Of a stretch of DNA of 64,000 nucleotides, positions 56,931-64,000 are shown one piece after another. The stretch covers positions 372,001 to 436,000 of the forward strand of contig NBIV01000026.1 of NCBI GenBank assembly GCA_003194525.1. The letters run 5' to 3'. The position numbers were made by a program, and so were the translations under genes. A model generated the notes under the pieces. It made no database searches and was not told the origin of the DNA. It saw nothing but the letters and a program-made list of their open reading frames with translations. Numbering within the stretch: the stretch's first letter is position 1; each line of letters opens with the position of its first letter. Source of the stretch: Gracilariopsis chorda. Its lineage: Eukaryota; Rhodophyta; Florideophyceae; Gracilariales; Gracilariaceae.

Positions 56931-57003
56931 TACTACTTAAGCACGTCGCCGTCTGCGAGTTGCGGTCGAAGAACGCGGGAACCCTGGGCTAAAGAGGGGG
57001 AGA

Positions 57004-57939
57004 TGTGGTGCAACGCGAAATGCGTAGAAATTGGGATGGTGCTACTCATAGGAGTGCGACACGGTTACCGTGACGGCTCTACCGTACATGAGTTGGAACG
57101 TTACGAGTTGATGCCAATAGGATGGTTTACGGTGGGAAGTTTCACCTAGGAAGGTAGGAATCTAGAATGGATTGATGTATGAGTGGACGCGTGTGCGCGT
57201 GTGCGACAGCACCATCCTGTAGTGTTATGTTTTACTTGGGTTGACCCCTCAGTGGGCCTGACACTGCCCTTTCCACATGTGCGAACCTGAGAAGGTGTGT
57301 GATATTGTACTTAATTATTATAGTTTATTATCGTAGTGTACCTACTTAGTTGAGCGCGACTTCGTCGTCGTGAGCACTAAGTAAAAGTTATCCCGAGAGG
57401 TCGGTCATTCATAACTGTTCAGTTAGACCTGAAGTGTCCGGCTCTGGATTGTGACGTCGTTGGGCCGCATACTACTCCTCGCTGAGGGTCACCACATTCG
57501 AACCGCTCAATTCACCCGCTCGGTAAACCTACAGATACTTTGTGTTATAATTGTCGTGTGACATTACCTACCGTGTGGTACTGGTATTGCACCTGCATTG
57601 GGTAGCTCTTCCGCTTCATCTTGTGCATGTGGACCCTTCTTTGGGTCTGTTTCCGCTTTCTGCACGACCCGCTGGGTGGTTTTTCCCGTCCTTGAAAGGC
57701 AACCTTCACCGAGTATATTGTAACCCGCCGCATCGCGTGGCGCATCGATCTCTGGTTTTACCGTCTTTCTGGCCCAGGTTCACCTTTCTTTATCCATCTC
57801 TGTGGTCAAACCGAAATGCCTACAGAGGTACGCCCGTATTCCAGGTATAAAAAGGGCTATACCACTGGTTCTGCCTCCACAGTTAGCAAGGCCTCGGTCA
57901 GCTTGAGTGTGATACCCAACCTTCGGGTTTTGCACTACA
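57004..57939 (+). repeat. 3' LTR of chromovirus A (936 bp)
   Basis: Begins TGTGGTGCAACGCG, ends TTTTGCACTACA, followed by the duplication GTTAC. It aligns with both parts of the 5' LTR. Confidence 0.92.
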
Positions 57940-58262
57940 GTTACGTTCCTTTGTAATGGAAAGGAGGTGGAATGCAGATGGGACACGGCTATTAGCGCAA
58001 AATTGCTCGTACTTCAGGGTCTCTCTCACGGTTGCACGCTTTTTTCGGCCCTTTAGATAGGTTTCTTAGTGGAAATACCCTCCAAAATCATGCGGACTGT
58101 AGAGAATGTGAAGTTCAAATTCTTTGCAGACGACACCACGGTATTGAAAATTGCAAAAAGGCCAGAGGAATTTCAAAACAGCGAGTTTGTGGACGGATTG
58201 AATTGCGTAGATTTATGTTACATTACATATGGTATAGTCTAGTTTTGTTGTTGTTTGAGTTG
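57940..58262 (+). mobile_element. LINE reverse transcriptase fragment, right half
   Basis: Starting with the GTTAC duplication, sequence continues the RT cut at 30999. The catalytic box is KFKFFADDTTVLKIAK (FADD at 58123-58134), preceded by a GLSHGCTLF segment resembling the 'GVPQGSxLxPxLF' RT motif in another frame, so it carries at least one frame disruption. The LINE 3' end was not identified. Confidence 0.78.
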
Positions 58263-58738
58263 TATTATGTCACTTTGGTATTACCACTTTGAATGCTACT
58301 CAAAATGTTCTAATCTAATCCGTCGATATTGAGTGACCGGCTTACCTCTTCAACAGCAAGAATGGTGGCCTAATAATCTTATTTGAATTTCTGGGAAGTT
58401 ATTCTTGAAGCTATAATGCATAGTAGTGTACAAGTGTGATTGGTGCTGTCTTGGCTAGTAGAGATCGCTTCTTTACACATTCATTTCTGGAAAATGAAAC
58501 GGAATTTGAACGTACAATTTGTGCTGTGCACTCATAAAAAGGCCAATTTTATAGCCACAGGTAAGGGTTAAGGATTAGGCGGTCAGAAGGGCTTATCTTG
58601 GAACATATTCAAGACATTAAAAATTGTAAAATATTGCACATTGAGACAAAGACGAACCTTGGAATTCTTTTCGTCTCTTAAAACTTGTGTCCTGTTTTGG
58701 CATAGTGGAACTGAATTTTGTTAGAATAAACCGCAATA
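58263..58738. other. intergenic, AT-rich, possibly LINE 3' tail
   Basis: No open frame or motif is supported. The sequence is AT-rich and may include the LINE 3' UTR. It ends with the TA target of the next transposon (58737-58738). Confidence 0.3.
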
Positions 58739-61248
58739 CAGAGTAAACTCGCGCTACAGTGAACACTAAATGTGGAGGCCACATTTGGCGGCACTGATCA
58801 CTGTACTGCGCAGTTCACTGTAGAGTGTTACCACGTGTACACGTATCCGCGTTTATGGGCCTTGTTCGGAGTGGGACCAAACCAGGCCAAAACCGAGCCA
58901 GTCCTACTTCTGACCATACGAAAAAGCAGATCTCCAACGCTCTGAAGCGTAAGCCCACGACCCAAACCCATCCCCATGCCCCCTCGAAAGCAAATATCAC
59001 TTGCAAAAAAGCAAGAAGCGCTCTTGCTATTAGGTGGTGACGCTACTGGAAATTTCTCCCCGCCAAAGATTGATACTGAGACAGGCAAACGACATAGCCT
59101 CCGAACCGTCGCAAAGCTTTTCAAGGTCTCGCCAGCTGCTGTCGCGGGATGGAAAAAGAATTCGTCCGCAATTTTATCCATGAATGTCTCGTCGCGACGC
59201 ATCGCCAAGAGCTTTCGGTTACGCATGGGATCCTTCCCTAAATTAGAGGCTTCTCTTTGGAAATATATGCGGGAATGCGTACGATATATGCACCAACAAA
59301 ATCTATTCAGAGAGGATGTCATTCGTGTCAAAGCGTTAGAAGTACGTGACGAAATGCTTCGTCAGATGTATAGGAGCAATCAAGACGAAAACCGACGAGA
59401 GCTTCAGAAGTTCAAGGCGAGCCATGGCTGGGCATGGAATTTTATGAAGCGGAACAACCTAACCAGTAAGCGCCCAATGGGTGATGCTGTATTCATATCT
59501 CCGCAGACCCTAGCTGACCACTGGATCACGATGAAGAACAAATTAGCATTGTGGCCAATTGAACATCTATGCAACACCGATGAAGTTGCTCTATTGTATC
59601 GCTGTTTGCCGAGCAGAACGGTCCATGAGAACAATGGTACATCTTCGTTTGTGCGCGTAAAAGACCGTATGACAGCCGTCTTGACAGTGTATGCGGACGG
59701 CAAGAAGGCCCCCCTCACCGTTATTGGGAAATCAATGAGACCGCGCAGTTTTCCACGTCATGTGAACCCAGCACGAGACCTAGGGCTATTCTACTACGCA
59801 CAAGCCAATGCGTGGAACACCCAACCCTTATGGACGACTATTGCGGAGGGATTCGACAAGATGTCTTTGCTACAGGGGAGTAAGCTTGGTCTCATACTTG
59901 ACAATTGTTCGGCTCATTCTATAGATTATGAGGCTTTGAAGAATGTGAAGCGATACTTCCTACCACCCAACACGACCTCAGCCCTACAACCCGTGGATTG
60001 CGCCGTTGGACGCTCTTTTAAGTGTGCGTATCGCCGCCTGGTCGTCTCGTTCATACTTTCTAAAGTTAGAAAGGCCTTAGCAATGGATGCGGCAGAGAGG
60101 CCCACGTTTAAGATCACTGACTTTGTCACAGCTTATGATGCACTGCTGCTCATGCGCCAGGCATGGGACATGGTCCCAAAGCGTGTCATCCTCAAAGCAT
60201 GGCTGAAAACAGACATCTTGTCTCCGCCTCAACTTCAAGATATTCAAAGGCTACTTGGTGAATGTGGCAACATTCAGGAAGCTGCTATGAAACCACAGCA
60301 TGGACGAGCAACAAAAACAGAGATAGTGGCTGCTGATGCTCGATTCGTGGCAGCGGCGGAGCGCGGGAGGCAATGGCTAGAGGAGGAGGAGGCCAACGAT
60401 CCACCTGATGTAATGGGAGACAGTGATGCTGGTGACGACTTGTCTGCCGTAGAAAACATACATGTTGCTACAGAGGACACGCGGGAGCTACAGCGGCTTC
60501 CGGAGTTTTCGGATGTAGATTCGGAAGCACTGGCAACGCTTTATGATGTTGAGGCTAATGTAGATGTTTGCCGACAAGTAAGTGAAGATGACGCGCTTCA
60601 AGTCGCTGTTGAAGGTACTCTCCAGGGGGATGTTAATGAAGGCGATGGAGTTGATGAAGGTGACGCGTCTGCGGAGTCAAATGGAGAGGAAGCAGCATCT
60701 AACAACACGGCTTCTTTCGCAGCGCATTCATATCTGCAGACGGCAAAGAATTTAATTGCTCAGATGGAGGTTTTGGCTTCAATTGGGCATGAATTTGCTG
60801 TTGAATCCAGCTGCCAAGACGTGGTAAGGCTGCTAGCGCTCGAGGTGGGACGAGTCGAAACCTACTTACGTCGGGGTCGTCGTCAAACGACGATCACGTC
60901 TTTCTTTGATACAGCCCCTGTCTAAGTGGTGGTGTCGTGGAATGTTGCTTTTCAGCTGTTGGACTTGGGTTTACAGTGCAGAAGGCTGACCACCCGTGAC
61001 ACGTGGGACCCTTGCTGGTAAAACCATTCTAAAAATATGCAAATTTAAGCTTTTTTACAGCGATCGAAGCACACGAAAACGGTCACTGTAGCGTGAGTGG
61101 TCACTCTAATGTGAGTGGTCACTCTCAGAAAACAAATGTCCACTTGAGCACCCTGTACGCGTATGTGGCGGCTTGAGCAGACGTCGGTGGTCACTATTTT
61201 GGGAGTGGTCACTGCATCGGGGGGTCACAGTAGCGCGAGTTTACTCTG
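58739..61248 (+). mobile_element. intact-looking pogo/Tigger DNA transposon, 2510 bp
   Basis: Terminal inverted repeats CAGAGTAAACTCGCGCTAC at 58739 and its complement ending at 61248 match at 23 of the first 24 bases. TA flanks both ends (58737-58738, 61249-61250), the standard pogo/mariner target duplication. Subterminal GTGGTCACT words recur at the right end (about 61080-61215) and GTTCACTGTAG near 58812 at the left, probably transposase-binding sites. One open transposase is inside. The match of the ends and the open frame indicate a recent, possibly active copy. Confidence 0.95.
58976..60925 (+). CDS. pogo/Tigger transposase with C-terminal PIP box
   Basis: ATG 58976, 649 residues, uninterrupted. 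Residues 8-68 form an HTH_psq-like DNA-binding segment (LRTVAKLFKVSPAAVAGWKK); about 80-170 a CENP-B-type HTH region (FKASHGWAWNFMKRNNL); about 195-400 the DDE_1 catalytic domain with D202 (CNTDEVALLY), D309 (LGLILDNCSAH) and D341 (TTSALQPVDCAVG), a DDD triad with 31 residues between the last two. The C-terminal 200 residues are acidic and end with RRQTTITSFFD: Q637, I640, F643, F644 make a textbook PCNA-interacting (PIP) box. Drosophila pogo transposase is known to bind PCNA through such a motif. It excises and inserts the element at TA sites. Confidence 0.93.
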   Translation: MPPRKQISLAKKQEALLLLGGDATGNFSPPKIDTETGKRHSLRTVAKLFKVSPAAVAGWKKNSSAILSMNVSSRRIAKSFRLRMGSFPKLEASLWKYMRECVRYMHQQNLFREDVIRVKALEVRDEMLRQMYRSNQDENRRELQKFKASHGWAWNFMKRNNLTSKRPMGDAVFISPQTLADHWITMKNKLALWPIEHLCNTDEVALLYRCLPSRTVHENNGTSSFVRVKDRMTAVLTVYADGKKAPLTVIGKSMRPRSFPRHVNPARDLGLFYYAQANAWNTQPLWTTIAEGFDKMSLLQGSKLGLILDNCSAHSIDYEALKNVKRYFLPPNTTSALQPVDCAVGRSFKCAYRRLVVSFILSKVRKALAMDAAERPTFKITDFVTAYDALLLMRQAWDMVPKRVILKAWLKTDILSPPQLQDIQRLLGECGNIQEAAMKPQHGRATKTEIVAADARFVAAAERGRQWLEEEEANDPPDVMGDSDAGDDLSAVENIHVATEDTRELQRLPEFSDVDSEALATLYDVEANVDVCRQVSEDDALQVAVEGTLQGDVNEGDGVDEGDASAESNGEEAASNNTASFAAHSYLQTAKNLIAQMEVLASIGHEFAVESSCQDVVRLLALEVGRVETYLRRGRRQTTITSFFDTAPV

Positions 61249-61250
61249 TA

Positions 61251-62128
61251 ATGCAAATTATAACAAAACTAACTTAGTAGTTGCGGCAATGTTAACACAA
61301 CGGACGTTATTGCTTTCTTTAAGGCAATGCAATCCCAATCGCGTCTGGTGTATGAATTGGAAAACAAGCCAACAGCTACACAATAAACGTTATCTGAAAC
61401 TAGAACGTTTCTTTGTACAGACTATCTACTATTCTTTCTTTTAAACGGAAGACACAGAAGCTTTTACCGTTGAGAACTTCGCATTCAAGTTTGCAGCCAC
61501 TTTATTGAAGCTACGAAGGGTACATTTTAGCCGATTTTGGCACTTTCAAAACCCAAAGCTCCTGCAATTGACATCTTGATAGACATACTCTGTTTTCTGC
61601 CTTAATTTGGATCTGTACTAGAAGTCAAATTTTTACAAAACCAAAATTGGGCTAATTACAAAAAAGAAAAACAGGTTTCTCTCATCTTCAGCCTCCTTTT
61701 TGGCAAAAAATTCGTCTCAACTTAAGCCCTGTCTCACATAAAGCCCTTCTGACTGCTAACCCTTCACCCTCGGCTTCGTTTCAACAGAGCTATACCCCGT
61801 CCCCTCCAACATCCACCCTTCTACTGATCTTTATTCCGCGTAGCCCTGCTGCCCTCCCCCGATGGGGCTTCAGTTCATTGGCGTAATTTACCTCATCAGT
61901 TTCGTTTAGAGATAGCACAAACGCATTACTGGGCCTCAGCTCGGCTCGAACTCCGAAACAAGCTTTGGACACCCTTTCATAGTGCCCTATTGATTCCATC
62001 ACCTCCGGCGCAAGTTTTGGTGTTCTTATAGCTCATTGCAGCTCTCCGCGTTTACCAAGACCATCAAGAAGAGTGCAAGCCACATAAAACAGATCAACTC
62101 TCCGCCTGAAGACATACGCATACGAGCC
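61251..62128. other. intergenic / 5' region of the SNF5-like gene
   Basis: AT-rich at first, no supported gene. Two good acceptor-like sites, CTGCTAACCCTTCACCCTCG followed by TTTCAACAG (ending 61787) and TCATTGCAG (ending 62041), precede the SNF5-like start, so a spliced leader or an upstream exon is possible. The SNF5 frame is open upstream of its ATG back to 61994 but has no other ATG. Confidence 0.4.
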
Positions 62129-64000
62129 ATGCGAGGTCCTACGGTCAACGCGCCCTCCGAAGAGGCGCTTCGAGAAATGATGCGCGCAGCTGCAGCCACA
62201 GCCTCCGCTGCGGCTGGAGATGCAACAGTTGCAGCCGCAGCTGTTACAACATCCGAAGCTACGCGTTATGTCCGTCATTCTACGGGGCGCTCCTCGGCGA
62301 ACAGGCGGCAAAGTATCAGTATGCTACCTCCAACTCTGGGCGGCGAGCAGTTTCGACAGGGAGCTCCCCTGCAACCAGTAGAGGGTGGTGTGCGATGGCA
62401 GAAGATTCAAGCTGTTGCTCGCGAAATTGCTGCAAAGTGGACACATCCCCCGGGCTCCTCACAATACGAAACGGACACACTACACCACGTGCGAGCGATT
62501 CTCTACATGAATAAGAGTCTAATCACCCAGTCGTTTGTATCTCATGTCTCGGGAGTATCGCAAGGCAGTTTAAGCCACTATGTTCGTGGTCTCTTTCGAG
62601 GAAACCAGAAGAATGTGGACGACAGACTTGCCGTGTTTGTTGAGAAGTTTGCTGAAGGCCAATATGATAAATTCCTAGAGGAAGCTCGATCAGGTACTCG
62701 TCCCATAGGTCGTCCTGCGTTTTACGACTCTCTTAACCTTGCAACCGTTGCGGCTCACAGATCGAATCAAGGTTCTCTGCCGCCACCAAATGCACCGCCT
62801 GTAACGGACAGCCGACCTCCGATCCCGCCGCCGCCGCCGCCACAGCTGCAGCCTCCCCCCTGGCGCCCGCCGCCGCCACCCGCACTCCCTCCTAAGCTCA
62901 CTACCTCGCCGACGTCGAGATCCCCCGCAAAGTCTGGCCTATCTGATGGGGAGAAGGGAACGGATGAGGAAAAGCCTAATGGTCTGGAGAAGTCGAACGA
63001 CCAAGAGCAGACCAGTGCTGGAAGGAATAAGAAACTGGAAGAAAAGAGGTTAAGCGAACGAGCACGTAGAGCCCAGCAACGTGCGCAAAAGCAGAGATCT
63101 GGCAAGCGACCGCGTCCTGTATTTCCTCCGATTCCAGAAGAAACAAAAGAACCGACCTCTGTTTTGGCTGTCGAGAAGGCTTACCATGCTTTGGCCGCAC
63201 CAAAGTGGACTGGAGAATTTTCAAATGCTGAACCACTGCTTATTCCCATCGAGCTTTTCGTTACTGTTGGAAGTCGCACGCTCCACACATATGCACAATG
63301 GGACGTTAACGAGCGACAACTATCTCCGGAGAAAGTTGCTGATCACATAAGACGTGCGAGAGGACTTCCGGAAGACTTTGTAAAGCCTGTGGCTCACCAA
63401 ATTCGGCGATCTCTGTATGATGCTGGTGTTGTATGTCCGCCACCCCCCGACCTTCCGGAAGCCGAGAATCGTCGGTTGATCAAGATAGTTGTGGAACTCA
63501 AGGACGGAGATACGGTGAATGTATTACGTGATGAATTTGAATGGGATCTAGGAGCGGGAAGTCTGAATTCTCCTGAACTGTTCGCCCAACTTCTCTGCAC
63601 TGATGCTAACATTCCTCAGAAACACGCCGCAGCGGTTGCCCGCACTTTACGAGCACAGCTTGTCCGAGCTCACGCCATTGCGTATGGAGATGAGGAAACC
63701 CGCAAGTTGGCTGAAAATGGTATGGCTGCGGACGACACACTCCGAGTGAAGCTACCATCAGTGGGTTCGAGTATGGTTAAATGTACTGTTGAGGACATTC
63801 GCGTCAAGGACCGGGAAGAAAATGAACTTGCTATTCGCAATGTTTTTGTGAAGCCTTTACTCGACAATATTCCCGATGAGGCGGAGAGACGAAAAGAGGA
63901 GAGAGTACAGAAAGCTGCTGAGGAAAAGTTGAGGCGCGAGTTAGAGGCCATAAGGCGAGTGGAACTGGCAGAATTAGCGAAGAGAAACGCAGAGGTGGAA
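62129..64000 (+). CDS. SNF5: SNF5/INI1-like chromatin-remodelling subunit, 3' part outside the window
   Basis: The frame is open from ATG 62129 to the window end (624 codons, no stop). Residues about 369-430 and 449-525 are the two tandem SNF5 repeats: IPIELFVTVGSRTL...WDVNERQLSPEKVADHI, and LIKIVVELKDGDTV...DEFEWDLGAGSLNSPELFA, with ARTLRAQLVRAHAIAYGDEE. SNF5 is a core subunit of SWI/SNF (BAF/RSC) remodellers and acts in the nucleus. The N-terminus is Ala-rich. Residues about 121-175 look helix-turn-helix-like (FVSHVSGVSQGSLSHYVRGL). Residues about 218-258 are polyproline, and a basic charged stretch follows (320-350). A coiled-coil begins after residue 580. The start could lie further upstream if a 5' exon is spliced in at 62042. 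Confidence 0.9.
   Translation, partial: MRGPTVNAPSEEALREMMRAAAATASAAAGDATVAAAAVTTSEATRYVRHSTGRSSANRRQSISMLPPTLGGEQFRQGAPLQPVEGGVRWQKIQAVAREIAAKWTHPPGSSQYETDTLHHVRAILYMNKSLITQSFVSHVSGVSQGSLSHYVRGLFRGNQKNVDDRLAVFVEKFAEGQYDKFLEEARSGTRPIGRPAFYDSLNLATVAAHRSNQGSLPPPNAPPVTDSRPPIPPPPPPQLQPPPWRPPPPPALPPKLTTSPTSRSPAKSGLSDGEKGTDEEKPNGLEKSNDQEQTSAGRNKKLEEKRLSERARRAQQRAQKQRSGKRPRPVFPPIPEETKEPTSVLAVEKAYHALAAPKWTGEFSNAEPLLIPIELFVTVGSRTLHTYAQWDVNERQLSPEKVADHIRRARGLPEDFVKPVAHQIRRSLYDAGVVCPPPPDLPEAENRRLIKIVVELKDGDTVNVLRDEFEWDLGAGSLNSPELFAQLLCTDANIPQKHAAAVARTLRAQLVRAHAIAYGDEETRKLAENGMAADDTLRVKLPSVGSSMVKCTVEDIRVKDREENELAIRNVFVKPLLDNIPDEAERRKEERVQKAAEEKLRRELEAIRRVELAELAKRNAEVE

Larger units (their letters stand above)
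31000..57939 (+). mobile_element. older Ty3/gypsy chromovirus 'A' (fossil), with two insertions inside
   Basis: It is flanked by the 5-bp duplication GTTAC (30995-30999 and 57940-57944). Parts in order: 5' LTR (31000-31318 and 34983-35586, split by an insertion), primer-binding site from 35589, gag about 35830-37760, protease-RT-RNase H about 37800-40440, [insertion of chromovirus B with its 5-bp duplication, 40500-52048], integrase 52049-53395, chromodomain about 54630-54830, an antisense extra ORF (55100-56930), a polypurine tract (56991-57003) and 3' LTR 57004-57939. Without insertions it is about 11.7 kb. The first 320 bases of its LTRs are roughly 80-85% identical by eye, so it is clearly older than element B. 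The coding regions are broken many times (about ten or more). Confidence 0.9.

Noticed and set aside
58582-61753. Inverted 15-base match flanking the pogo element (GTCAGAAGGGCTTAT and its near complement)
   Set aside because: It lies outside the proven terminal repeats and TA duplications and does not extend convincingly; chance or old LINE tail similarity is enough.
1-64000. CRISPR arrays, rRNA, tRNA genes, bacterial-style operons
   Set aside because: No regularly spaced short repeats were seen, no cloverleaf or rRNA segment was recognised, and the gene content is eukaryotic.

Overview
The window is nuclear DNA of an intron-poor eukaryote. It carries a TPR-type protein phosphatase 5, a PHD-finger protein and a SNF5/INI1 chromatin-remodelling subunit, so it is not prokaryotic. 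Most genes are single open frames, and only PP5 shows a clear intron. Short gene-dense stretches are separated by long blocks of nested transposons. Together with a secreted DUF5060-type putative glycoside hydrolase, this suggests a multicellular red alga of the Chondrus/florideophyte kind. That assignment is inference from gene style, not a database result.

Layout. 0.2-5.6 kb is a compact host block: an archaeal-type (COG2521-like) methyltransferase divergent from a PfkB sugar kinase, then a PHD-finger gene convergent with the kinase and divergent from PP5. 5.6-9.8 kb holds no gene I can support. 9.8-11.8 kb is the secreted glycosidase-like gene. 11.8-16.4 kb is mostly non-coding, with two weak gene candidates near 14-15 kb. 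16.4-19.9 kb is a decayed Ty1/copia element on the minus strand. 20-22.5 kb holds old repeats. 22.5-24.6 kb is a wrecked pogo-like DNA transposon whose two halves face opposite ways. 24.9-30.7 kb is a second decayed copia element (plus strand) carrying a 258-bp solo LTR and a nested pogo/Tigger transposon.

A LINE reverse transcriptase (from about 30.75 kb, resuming at 57.94 kb) is split by a Ty3/gypsy chromovirus at 31000-57939, flanked by the 5-bp duplication GTTAC. That older element has itself been hit twice. A 3.7-kb cluster of four CAG-rich repeat units lies in its 5' LTR. A second, young chromovirus (40500-52043; LTRs of 825 bp, about 99% identical; duplication GAAGT) lies in its pol region. 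Both chromoviruses carry, between pol and the 3' LTR, an extra gene on the opposite strand whose protein is recognisably conserved between them although the elements are strongly diverged. This is the most interesting thing I see in the window.

58.7-61.2 kb is a well-preserved pogo/Tigger transposon: 2510 bp, near-identical terminal inverted repeats, TA duplication, one 649-codon transposase ending in a PCNA-binding (PIP-box) motif. The window ends inside a SNF5-like gene whose N-terminal half carries an unexpected helix-turn-helix-like segment.

All family assignments rest on motifs read by eye; no search was run. LTR elements are treated as fossils: parts, limits and relative age are given, not a catalogue of damage.
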